Shown piece after piece: positions 56,833 to 64,000 of a stretch of 64,000 nucleotides of DNA (the stretch's first letter is position 1; every line of letters begins with the position of its first letter). Below the pieces are notes generated by a model. It was not told the origin of the DNA. It worked only from the letters and a program-made list of their open reading frames with translations, and ran no database searches. The translations under genes were made by a program, and so were the position numbers. This DNA is from Okeania sp. SIO1I7 (lineage in GTDB: Bacteria > Cyanobacteriota > Cyanobacteriia > Cyanobacteriales > Microcoleaceae): the NCBI GenBank assembly GCA_010672585.1, contig JAAHGF010000006.1, positions 178,634 through 242,633 on the forward strand. The letters are read 5' to 3'.

Positions 56833-58458
56833 ATGGCTACTGAAAAGGTTAATCCAAGTTTGAAATGGCTACTTCAATCTGATTGGCGAGAAAAATTCAT
56901 TCCTAGTTTAGGTATAGACCCATGGATAACTGTTTATTTTGATAAAGTTACTGAAGACGAGAATCTTGGCATATTTTCAGCCTTGATTCCAAATGCTGAT
57001 TTTGAAACTTCTCTAAGCAAGATTTCTTGGGATTTCCATCTTGAAGATGGGCATCCATGTTTCAATAAAAATCTTAACTATTTGCGGTTTGGAAACTTAG
57101 ATGATGTAGAACCATTTATAATTCGTCGGGATTTTCATGGCATTCGTGACTCATATAACGAAATCATTGAAGAGTTTCGACACTTCCATCGTTTGTACCA
57201 CGATTGTGAAAAAAATCAACTTCTCAAATTTGATGATAGAGGAGATGAAATTGTAGTAGCAAAACTTGAAACAGATAAGGTTGAAGTTCGTCTCAAAGAA
57301 GTACGTCAATTTCTTGCTGTAAAAGAAATGCACTTAGCAATTTATTTTGACTTTAAACGATACTCTGAATCAGTGCTTGATGAATTTACACAGGAATTAG
57401 ACCATAAAAATAAAAAGGATTTAACTTACTATAAACTTCGCGCAAGTTCGGCAGAAAATTTTCATATAGCCAACTACAAATCCTTCTCATACTTGTGTGG
57501 AAAGAAACTTATTTCTCCATTTCCACTCAATCGCTGTGGAATGTGGCCATTCAATGATAAGGACAAGGAAAACTACATTGATTTCATTATTGGAGTAGAT
57601 AAAAATGGGGATTCAGTCAAATATTCTTGTAATCCAGATGAGCTGGCAAACTACTTTGGTGATAATCCAAATGCTCCAAAATATCTTACACCTGTCTTCT
57701 TTCGGCGCGAAGTTTTGACAAAATATTATGCTCATCCAGAACGATACTCGGTTGAGGATGGATTTCTCAGATGTCAAGGATTATGGGGATTGAAACTTGA
57801 TAATAACCATCATGAATACATCATTGTTTTTCTTGGAGACTTAGGTCAAGATTTACCATTAGATGAGCAAATGTATTGGCGTAGCTATAACGTTCCACCG
57901 GAAGGGAAGATTAGTAAAGTTAATTTTAAGCGCAGCTTTCTGGCAGAAGCTACTGCTCCAGAACAAATTGACCTTATGTTTAAGGGTAGTTTTGTTAGAT
58001 TCTCAGAGAATTGGAAAGCATTTATGGGATGGAGTCTTTTTCGCGAATTAGCTGAATCCGATCAGCATCTTTTTGACACTTTGCACATTCCCCTGACAAA
58101 TAGTCATCCAGAATTTGATTCACAAGTTCTGGCTCTGACAAAGGTTTTGATTGACTCTCTAAATGAGGGTGAAATTGTTAAGGCAACACCAGGAGGTAAT
58201 ACCGAAACAAAGGGAATATCTAAATTCGAGCAGTTCCTCAAAGCTCATCAATACCCAAATTATGAGCACCAGATAAAATTCTTGAGAGATTTGCAAACTC
58301 TTCGCTCAACTAGCGTGGCTCATCGTAAGGGCGACAATTACAAAAAGATTGCCAAAGCTTTCGGATTGAAAGACAGTAACCGTTCTGATGTGCTGAAGAA
58401 AATTCTTGTTGAAGTTAGAGACTTTCTTGTATCACTTGAGAGACACTTTTGCGAATAA
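56833..58458 (+). CDS. Conserved hypothetical protein with a HEPN-like C-terminus
   Basis: 541 residues with no signal peptide or membrane segment. The central part (YLTPVFFRREVLTKYYAHPE, then LWGLKLDNNHHEYIIVFLGD) belongs to a conserved bacterial hypothetical family I recall only by sequence. The C-terminus is helical and includes TLRSTSVAHRKGDNY, where R491 and H497 match the HEPN R-x4-6-H RNase motif. HEPN proteins often cut RNA in antiphage or toxin systems. The gene lies between two ~400-bp direct repeats and just before a SLATT-like gene, so it looks mobile or recently transferred. Enzymatic function is not established. Confidence 0.7.
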   Translation: MATEKVNPSLKWLLQSDWREKFIPSLGIDPWITVYFDKVTEDENLGIFSALIPNADFETSLSKISWDFHLEDGHPCFNKNLNYLRFGNLDDVEPFIIRRDFHGIRDSYNEIIEEFRHFHRLYHDCEKNQLLKFDDRGDEIVVAKLETDKVEVRLKEVRQFLAVKEMHLAIYFDFKRYSESVLDEFTQELDHKNKKDLTYYKLRASSAENFHIANYKSFSYLCGKKLISPFPLNRCGMWPFNDKDKENYIDFIIGVDKNGDSVKYSCNPDELANYFGDNPNAPKYLTPVFFRREVLTKYYAHPERYSVEDGFLRCQGLWGLKLDNNHHEYIIVFLGDLGQDLPLDEQMYWRSYNVPPEGKISKVNFKRSFLAEATAPEQIDLMFKGSFVRFSENWKAFMGWSLFRELAESDQHLFDTLHIPLTNSHPEFDSQVLALTKVLIDSLNEGEIVKATPGGNTETKGISKFEQFLKAHQYPNYEHQIKFLRDLQTLRSTSVAHRKGDNYKKIAKAFGLKDSNRSDVLKKILVEVRDFLVSLERHFCE

Positions 58459-58542
58459 AGCAGCAAGTAGGGAAAGACCATTATATTCCTCCCAAAAAGA
58501 CGGTAAAGTAACAGACTTGATAACTTATTGAAGTAACAGGGA

Positions 58543-58945
58543 AGAAAGAAGAAGGTTGGTATTTGATTTTTTCTACTGTTAGTTTGACTGAAAGTCTTTA
58601 CCTGTAATGTTTTTAGGGTTTAATGAATATTTTTCATAAATTAAGCTTATAAATTATTGCTAAATATATTAGGAATTTAAACGAAATTTTCCAAAAAAAG
58701 TTCAAATGAGCTATTTAAGAGGAAAAATGGGGGTAAAAAGGGTGCGATCGCGCTTTTATTAGCCATTTGCTAAAAGTACTGATATCTAAGAAATACAAGG
58801 TTGTTGCTTGTCAAGAAATTTTCGTGTATTTTGGAAGTAAGTAGCTCGCTCTGCGTAGGTGCTTATTAAGATGAGTAAAGAATTTTTGGTTGGGAGTGCG
58901 TTCGCGCTAGCGTTTAGCGGAGCTATGCGTCAGCAAAACGTAGTT
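58543..58945 (+). repeat. Right copy of the ~400-bp direct repeat
   Basis: Counterpart of 56385-56790, with the same order of motifs ending TTGTCAAGAAATTTTCGTGT and GTGCGTTCGCGCTAGCGT. Beyond 58925 it is followed by extra GCGTTTAGCGGAGC/AACGTAGTTTGATCGC segments, missing from the left copy. AT-rich DNA without a gene extends to 59146. Confidence 0.8.
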
Positions 58946-59145
58946 TGATCGCGTAGCGAAACGTAGTTCTATCATTTTTAAATATCTTTTGCTGGAATGG
59001 AAAATTTTTAGAAAAATAACTATCTGAATTGTTAATCAGACTATAGGGATTGAGAATCTAGGCATCAAGAAAACTTTCAGAATATTTACCACCACTGCAA
59101 TAAAATTAATAGTTAAGCAGCTTTCAAGCAACTAACAATATGACT

Positions 59146-59323
59146 TATAGAACCCATTTGGGGTCTATTTAACAAGTTACAAGTCCAATACCCATCTGGG
59201 TTTGATGATTCTGGCAGTCATTTTTCATAATTTTTCGGTTTTCTGAACCCTTATAGTTGTTAGGCTCCTTAAAACGGCTTTCCTGAAGCCTTTATATTTC
59301 AAGAAAAGATACCAAATGGGTTC
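59146..59323. mobile_element. MITE-like element at the 5' end of the SLATT-like gene
   Basis: TAGAACCCATTTGG at the left and its exact inverse CCAAATGGGTTCTA at the right bound ~176 bp. Flanking TATA could be a target duplication. The right end contains an ATG in frame with the gene downstream, but the gene more likely starts at 59346. It may supply the promoter. Confidence 0.55.
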
Positions 59324-59345
59324 TATATTTTATTTATACTGCGTA

Positions 59346-59948
59346 ATGAGTAAATTGCTTTCACTTCTTTCATTCATAAATCCATGGGCAATTGGAGTCA
59401 TAATTCTGTGCATAGGAATATTTATAACTATTGTTCCTATAATCAGAGCTTTTTTAAAGAAAATTGATTTAGATAGTGCTGGAACCTGGTTTGATAATGC
59501 CAATAATCTTGGAGAAGAACAAGAGAGGTTGAAAGAACACTTTAGTAGAATAAAAGGAACTTTAGTCTACTGGAAGAATCAGGCAGCAGCTTACCAAAGG
59601 CTTGACTCAGCACGAGTAATTTGGAGTTTAATTTCAGCCATTAGTTTGCCTGTTCTTATCCAATTTTATGATGCAACAGATAAATTGGCTGTTAGCTTTA
59701 TGACTTTATTGACAACATGGACAGGATTAATTGTAACTGTAGCTTACACCTTTAAAGCAGAAGAAAAATATCAAGGATTTCGTCAACAGGAATCTGATTA
59801 CTATGATATTAGTCGTACTTTGCTTGACTTTCCAAATTCAGATCCTCAACTACTAAAACAACAAGTTGATGAATACATACAAAAGGTGGCAGATATTCGG
59901 AAGTTTGCTCGTAGAATTGAAACCGGGAGTCCTCCATCTGCCCTTTAG
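59346..59948 (+). CDS. SLATT-like two-TM protein
   Basis: 200 residues from the ATG at 59346 (MSKLLSLLSF); the upstream ATG at 59316 lies inside the MITE end. A single N-terminal helix (about 14-36) is followed by a polar coiled region (WFDNANNLGEEQERL, YWKNQAAAYQRLDSAR), then two close membrane helices (about 88-135) and a C-terminal helical tail (FRQQESDYYDISRTLLDFP). This is the layout of SLATT/DUF4231-type domains, which act as membrane effectors in nucleotide- or RT-linked bacterial defence systems. No sensor enzyme is fused; the sensor could be a neighbour. Family call from memory. Confidence 0.65.
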   Translation: MSKLLSLLSFINPWAIGVIILCIGIFITIVPIIRAFLKKIDLDSAGTWFDNANNLGEEQERLKEHFSRIKGTLVYWKNQAAAYQRLDSARVIWSLISAISLPVLIQFYDATDKLAVSFMTLLTTWTGLIVTVAYTFKAEEKYQGFRQQESDYYDISRTLLDFPNSDPQLLKQQVDEYIQKVADIRKFARRIETGSPPSAL

Positions 59949-60047
59949 GAAATACCAGTGGTGTTGATTATCTTTAGCTGAAATAGCAAATTTCCCATGA
60001 CTGGGCTAAAATTCACTTAAACTTATTTCTGCTTCTTTAAATGAACT

Positions 60048-60581
60048 ATGAAAAAGATTTTTAAGCTTCTCAGTGAACAGATAAACTTAAAGGAAGTTTT
60101 AAGTAAGGCTCAAGTTAGAATAAAATTACCAATACCATTTATAAGTTATGAAATTCCTCTTAATGAAGTTATCGATCCCCAAAGCATAGATACCAGAATT
60201 AGCCGATTAAGCGATATAAAAAAAGAGCTAGAGTCTGCCATATTTGCTGTAGAATCATTGCAAGGTGAGGCTCAAGAAAACAAGGAAAAAGTTAGTAAGT
60301 TACAAGAACGTATTCGTGAGTTAGAAGAGGATAAAAGTACTGCAGAAACTGTCCTAAAAGTTCCTCAAGAATCCTTCGCTCGTCTGATCGAAAATGCTAG
60401 TTCTAAGGGAAGAGTTCGAGGATGGATTGAAGGCTTAATTCTTGGCTTGCTATCTGGAGTTATTTCTAGCCTTTCGGTTTGGTTTTTCACTGAAAATATT
60501 ATTACCCTACCTCAGAAACCTTCTACTCAGGAACAATCAAGACCTATTTCTTCAAAATCAATGGTAAATTATCAGAATTAA
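60048..60581 (+). CDS. Coiled-coil protein with one membrane helix
   Basis: 177 residues. After a basic N-terminus and a proline-containing segment (KLPIPFISYEIPLNEV), residues ~50-105 form a coiled coil (LQGEAQENKEKVSKLQERIR). One membrane helix follows (IEGLILGLLSGVISSLSVWFF, about 131-153) with a short Ser/Gln-rich tail. No family recognised. It lies 99 bp after the SLATT-like gene on the same strand, so the two are probably co-transcribed; together they look like a two-component membrane module. Confidence 0.65.
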   Translation: MKKIFKLLSEQINLKEVLSKAQVRIKLPIPFISYEIPLNEVIDPQSIDTRISRLSDIKKELESAIFAVESLQGEAQENKEKVSKLQERIRELEEDKSTAETVLKVPQESFARLIENASSKGRVRGWIEGLILGLLSGVISSLSVWFFTENIITLPQKPSTQEQSRPISSKSMVNYQN

Positions 60582-60962
60582 TCCCTGAAAATAGTATTTA
60601 TGGGTATAATCTACCAATTGCAACCTATTCAAAAGTTTCTGTTAAATAGCCGTCAAATAGCGATCGCCAACTCCCTAACTTTTAAATTCACTCAAATAAT
60701 ATTATTTGGCAATTAATACCCTTAACAAAAAAGAGATTTTATTTACCAACTAACCATCAACTTTTTCACAAAATTATCTGACTAAAATATTCAATAAAAC
60801 TTGATATTATCCGTGCATCCGTGCCCAAATCCTTGTCTTGCTCCTTAGCCTTAAAATTAACCCCAGAAAAACTTAGTCAAGAAATGCAATTAATTGCTAC
60901 TATTAAACTTGATGAATTAGGTCGTCTTTTTTCCGGAGTAGCAGCAAATTTGCTTCGAATTC
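60582..60962. other. Intergenic, no gene supported
   Basis: AT-rich DNA with a GCGATCGC site at 60660 region. An open frame at 60821-61057 is not credible because it starts in low-complexity DNA and overlaps an antitoxin-like remnant on the other strand. Confidence 0.4.
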
Positions 60963-61070
60963 CTAAACCCTTATTTTTAACAAAATTATTTGTTGTAAAT
61001 TTTGTAAATTATCCCATTTACCTTGAACTCTTTCCGTTAACTTATCTGGTAAATTAATTTTAATTTGCAT
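60963..61070 (-). pseudogene. Truncated UPF0175/antitoxin-like remnant
   Basis: A 35-codon frame starts ATG 61070 with MQIKINLPDKLTERVQGKW, the usual opening of small cyanobacterial antitoxin-type proteins (MQIK.ELPD). It ends early at a TAG after LLKIRV. The rest of the protein is not found. Assignment rests on about twenty residues, so it is tentative. Confidence 0.3.
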
Positions 61071-61089
61071 AATTTAAAAATATCCTCGC

Positions 61090-61856
61090 TCTACATTTGA
61101 CATTTTTTTTAGGGCGTGTCATCAATTAAATCTGAAAGTACTATGTAGCAAGAGTTTTGAACTTTTGGCCTGGAAAAACTCCAAACGCTAAAAACCTTGA
61201 CTCACAAAGCTTATAGTTCTAATTAATGACAGACCCTAGGTTTTAGATTAAATATTTGGTGTTAGTGAATCAAGCTATGAAACCTAAATTTGGCAAAATC
61301 TAACATAATTAGGGGCGAAGTAGATTTTAGTTTAAACTGAAATAATATTACCTCAATATTTGTAAGCATTTCCTGCGGAAAGCTGCGCAAACAGCTATTA
61401 GCAGTTAGCTAGTCTCCTCCAGAGGAACTACGTTAACAGCAATTAGTAATGAATAATTACTTCTCAGGTTTATAAATGAGACTTTTGCAGTAAATTTTTA
61501 TTCTTTCTCAATTTCAAAGGTTGCTTTTACCTTGTCAAAAATTAATAGCTGATAACTAATAGCTTACGGCTGAACGCTTACCGAATAATTAATAATTAAT
61601 AATTAAATAATTCGCGCCTTAAAGCCTCCCTTTTTAAGAGGAAAAAAAGCGGTCGAGGGATGGCGATGTCTCCTCGCCATATCCAATCGACCAAGAGAAG
61701 AAATAATATTTCCTTATATTCAATTCCGTAACAGTTTTAACCAGAGGTAATTATCAATTATCCATTATCAATTAATGAACAATATTTATGTTTAAAGTCG
61801 CCCCTATAACTCAGATATCTCAGCCAAATATTCCAAGTTTTATAGATAACTGAAAA
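61090..61856. other. Intergenic with an inverted dispersed-repeat copy
   Basis: At about 61590-61775 lies the dispersed family in the opposite orientation (TAATTAATAATTAAATAATT, CCTCCCTTTTTAAGAGG, GGCGATGTCTCCTCGCCATA hairpin, AACCAGAGGTAATTATCAAT). At 61365-61395 a small palindromic repeat (CATTTCCTGCGGAAAGCTGC) resembles the insert inside the broken tnpB near 63840. No gene. Confidence 0.5.
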
Positions 61857-62819
61857 CTAACTACGGTCAATTTCTGCCAAAATTTCATCCAAGATTTCTT
61901 GGGCACCTTGTTTTCTTAATTTCTGAGCTAATTCAATACCTATTTGTTCCGCATCATTAACACCACCAGTTACAACATCCTTAACTAATTTCTGACCATC
62001 TAAACTAGCAACAATACCAGTTAAAGTCAGTTGTTCCCCTTCTACTTTAGTATTGACACCAATAGGAACTTGACACCCACCTTCCAACTCTCTCAAAAAA
62101 GCACGTTCGGCATAACATCTCTGAGCCGTGGCAGTATGTTCCAAACTCTTCAATATATCAAGAATATCATTATCTCCGGCACGACATTCTATTCCCAAAG
62201 CACCTTGCCCAACTGCATGAAGAGAAACTTCTGGGGGTATAACCTGATGAATCCGATCGCCCATACCTAATCTATGCAAACCAGCAAAAGCTAAGATTAG
62301 GGCATCATACTCTCCAGCATCCAATTTTGCTAGTCTAGTATTCAGATTACCACGAACGTCTTTAAATTCAAAATGGGGGTAATGGTGGCGGAGTTGTGCC
62401 AAACGTCTGAGGGAAGATGTGCCAATCACAGCACCTTCTGGCAAAGCTTCAAGTTGTTTATCTTTGAACTTTTCATGGACGACCAGAGCATCTGCTGGGT
62501 TTTCCCGTTCGGTGACACAACCTAAAACTAAACCTTCTGGAAGATTGGTTGGTAAGTCTTTGAGGGAATGAACTGCTAAATCAGTTTCGTTTTGCAGCAT
62601 TCCCAACTCTAGTTCCTTGGTGAAAAGCCCTTTATCCCCAATTTTTGCTAAGGCCACATCTAGAATTTTGTCCCCTTGAGTAGACATAGTGTGAACTTCA
62701 AATGTGATGTTTGGGAAATTTTTCTGGAGTTGTTCTTGTACCCAGTAGGTTTGAACTAAAGCGAGTTGACTTTTGCGGGAACCGATCCGAACGGTACGAG
62801 TAGGGGCAGATACTGTCAT
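61857..62819 (-). CDS. hemC: Hydroxymethylbilane synthase (porphobilinogen deaminase)
   Basis: 320 residues. It joins four porphobilinogens to hydroxymethylbilane on the path to heme, chlorophyll and phycobilins. The substrate-binding segment ([18 protein letters not shown]), the [14 protein letters not shown] motif, VHSLKDLPT and the cofactor-attachment Cys in [11 protein letters not shown] (about 243) are all present. Full length for the family. The start [18 protein letters not shown] leaves a short unconserved N-terminus. No neighbour belongs to the same pathway. Confidence 0.95.
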   Translation of the reverse strand: MTVSAPTRTVRIGSRKSQLALVQTYWVQEQLQKNFPNITFEVHTMSTQGDKILDVALAKIGDKGLFTKELELGMLQNETDLAVHSLKDLPTNLPEGLVLGCVTERENPADALVVHEKFKDKQLEALPEGAVIGTSSLRRLAQLRHHYPHFEFKDVRGNLNTRLAKLDAGEYDALILAFAGLHRLGMGDRIHQVIPPEVSLHAVGQGALGIECRAGDNDILDILKSLEHTATAQRCYAERAFLRELEGGCQVPIGVNTKVEGEQLTLTGIVASLDGQKLVKDVVTGGVNDAEQIGIELAQKLRKQGAQEILDEILAEIDRS

Positions 62820-63300
62820 ATCTTGATAATTTCGAGTAAATAATTTTGGTCATTCTTTCTAGAGTACCGTAAAAAGAGGCCTAAATGGATGATTCTGGGT
62901 AAGTGAGATTATTTTCTGCTTGTAAACGCAGGTTTCCTTCATTAACTATAGCGCTAGGCTTTGAAATGCTAAATCTGTAGCTACTATGGTTTCGGGCGTT
63001 GGTGATTTGAGGTATGACATCATGTCCGGAGCAGAGCACGATAGAACAATGTTCCGCGCTCCGCGACCAAAAAACTTTCTCCTTCTACTCCTCTTTACTT
63101 CTTCTTTCTTCCCTACTGACTCCTGTACGGGCGTTTTGCTCCGCAACATGTAAAGCGTCAGCTTTGCGTTAGCAAATGGCCATTCGCCCCTAGGACTCCT
63201 GAGTCCTAAGTAATTAAGATTAATATTATACACGTGCTTCAGCAACGCCACAAAAAAAGTTGTCAGAAATACTTGTGAGAAATGCTTCTAAGGTTTCTTT
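62820..63300. other. Intergenic upstream of hemC, short GC-rich repeats, no gene
   Basis: Contains GTCCGGAGCAGAGC and CCGCGCTCCGCGACC segments around 63020-63070, then pyrimidine CTCCTTCTACTCC repeats. Minus-strand frames here have low-complexity composition and no recognisable homology. The hemC promoter should lie just above 62819. Confidence 0.4.
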
Positions 63301-63480
63301 CAATAATTGATAATTGATCATGGATAATTGATAATTACCTCTCCCTAAAAGGAAGAGGATTGAATCAAAGGAAAATTTTTTCTCTCTTGGTCGATGGTCG
63401 GACAGCGCAGGTTTCGGAGCCATCCCTCGATCGCTTGTTTCTCCTTTAAAGGAGAGGATTTTTACCTTAATTATTCTGTA
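63300..63480. repeat. Dispersed-repeat copy
   Basis: AATAATTGATAATTGATCAT, TACCTCTCCCTAAAAGGAAG, TCTCTTGGTCGATGGTCGG, CATCCCTCGATCGC, CCTTTAAAGGAGAGG and TTAATTATTCTGT match other copies of the family. It lies just downstream of a transposase fragment. Confidence 0.55.
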
Positions 63481-63495
63481 AAATTTGTCAAAGGC

Positions 63496-63693
63496 TTAGA
63501 AGCATAACTTGTTCTTAGTCCTACCATTAATTGTTGATAAATTAATGAAGGTATAGGCAACAAAAACTAAAATAAAGTGACGTATAAGACTGTTTTTATT
63601 TCTCATTTGATATTCTTTTAAGCCTAACCATCTTTTAGCTTCTCTATAAAACTTTTCAATATAGTTTCTATTAGAAAAGGTTGTAAATATCCA
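63496..63693 (-). pseudogene. C-terminal fragment of a DDE (IS4/IS701-like) transposase
   Basis: A 65-codon frame ending at 63496 reads NRNYIEKFYREAKRWLGLKE, then YQMRNKNSLIRHFILVFVAY. That matches the C-terminal part of DDE transposases, including the catalytic-Glu neighbourhood. It has no upstream part; a stop lies directly before it, and the preceding DNA belongs to a broken tnpB. One transposon has been cut and joined to another. Confidence 0.65.
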
Positions 63694-63701
63694 TTATTCT
63701 G

Positions 63702-64000
63702 TCACACTTTCCGGTTTTTAATCATACCTGAAACATTTAAATCTTCCAGAATAATTGTTTGGTTTTTACGAATTATTTCTGTGGATAATTTATGCAGAAA
63801 ATCCCTTCTAGTGTCTTTTAATTTACAATGTTTGCGCAGCATTCCGAAGGAATACTTAGCTACCCTCAGTCTAGCTTTTTCATATCTTTTAGAGCCTTGA
63901 GTTTTCTTTAGATAATGATTTACTTAATTTTCTATATTTTTTAATTCGCGTTTTTTTAATGGTTTTGGTACATCTACTTTTTTACCATTGCTGAATGTGG
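63702..64000 (-). pseudogene. Broken tnpB (IS1341-type), partial
   Basis: Running off the window edge, the minus strand reads VPKPLKKRELKN, then two compensating shifts (a stop lies between), then KKTQGSKRYEKARLRVAK, an inserted YSFGMLRK, HCKLKDTRRDFLHKLSTEII and IILEDLNVSGMIKNRKV, where a stop ends it at 63702. The order and motifs are those of the RuvC II region of TnpB. The 8-residue insert is an in-frame copy of a small palindromic genomic repeat (GGAATGCTGCGC-like). Non-functional. Confidence 0.65.

Noticed and set aside
60821..61057. 78-codon plus-strand frame
   Set aside because: No homology recognised, unusual composition and overlap with an antitoxin-like remnant on the other strand.
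62946..63423. Two minus-strand frames upstream of hemC
   Set aside because: Low-complexity composition, no family match, and they run through a dispersed repeat.

Overview
The window looks like a filamentous, AT-rich marine cyanobacterium, most likely Trichodesmium or a close relative. Evidence: frequent GCGATCGC (HIP1) palindromes, cyanobacterial genes (nblS, a KGK-domain protein, a phasin-like protein), a dnaB carrying a giant repeat-bearing intein of the kind published for Trichodesmium erythraeum, a dnaE with an intein, three ProX-type betaine-binding proteins, and long non-coding stretches full of dispersed and tandem repeats. Species assignment is inference from remembered family knowledge.

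Layout. 1-3322 (minus): the N-terminal 1107 residues of a Ser/Thr kinase followed by tandem formylglycine-generating-enzyme-like (FGE) domains, running off the window. 3.5-6.9 kb: KGK protein, a tnpB-only IS200/IS605-type element, purD. 7.5-12.8 kb: nblS, a small zinc-ribbon membrane protein that shares an unusual four-cysteine motif with NblS, a phasin-like protein, an FKBP. 12.9-18.1 kb: a broken Uma2 nuclease gene, a NACHT NTPase and two related multi-TM proteins. 18.5-27.9 kb: a seven-unit non-coding repeat array, dnaB with two inteins, a threefold tandem copy of the dnaB 5' end, rplI. 28.2-33.5 kb: three proX genes and a broken fourth. 33.7-36.6 kb: an eight-unit repeat array and thrS. 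38.5-45.4 kb: a RelE/ParE-like toxin-antitoxin pair, a membrane GTPase, a cation-chloride cotransporter-like permease and a CheY-like regulator. 46.4-56.3 kb: gyrA/parC-like gene, a second tnpB element, a dnaE fragment with the tail of an intein, and a full-length unsplit dnaE with its own repeat-bearing intein. 56.4-60.6 kb: a possible defence cassette (HEPN-like protein, SLATT-like two-TM protein, coiled-coil TM protein); the first gene lies between two ~400-bp direct repeats. 61.9-64.0 kb: hemC and broken transposase genes.

How it fits together. Housekeeping genes for replication (dnaB, dnaE, gyrA/parC), translation (rplI, thrS), purine and tetrapyrrole synthesis (purD, hemC) and stress signalling (nblS) are separated by repeat-rich DNA. 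Tandem duplication is the main theme: it occurs inside proteins (kinase-FGE repeats, the dnaB and dnaE inteins, the DnaE C-terminus), at gene ends (dnaB start, nblS end), across genes (proX) and in non-coding arrays. The best candidates for something undescribed are the 56.4-60.6 kb cassette, the NACHT plus multi-TM module, the FGE repeats whose divergence is concentrated in one segment as in diversity-generating retroelement targets, and the shared NblS/zinc-ribbon cysteine motif. No tRNA, rRNA or CRISPR array was recognised.
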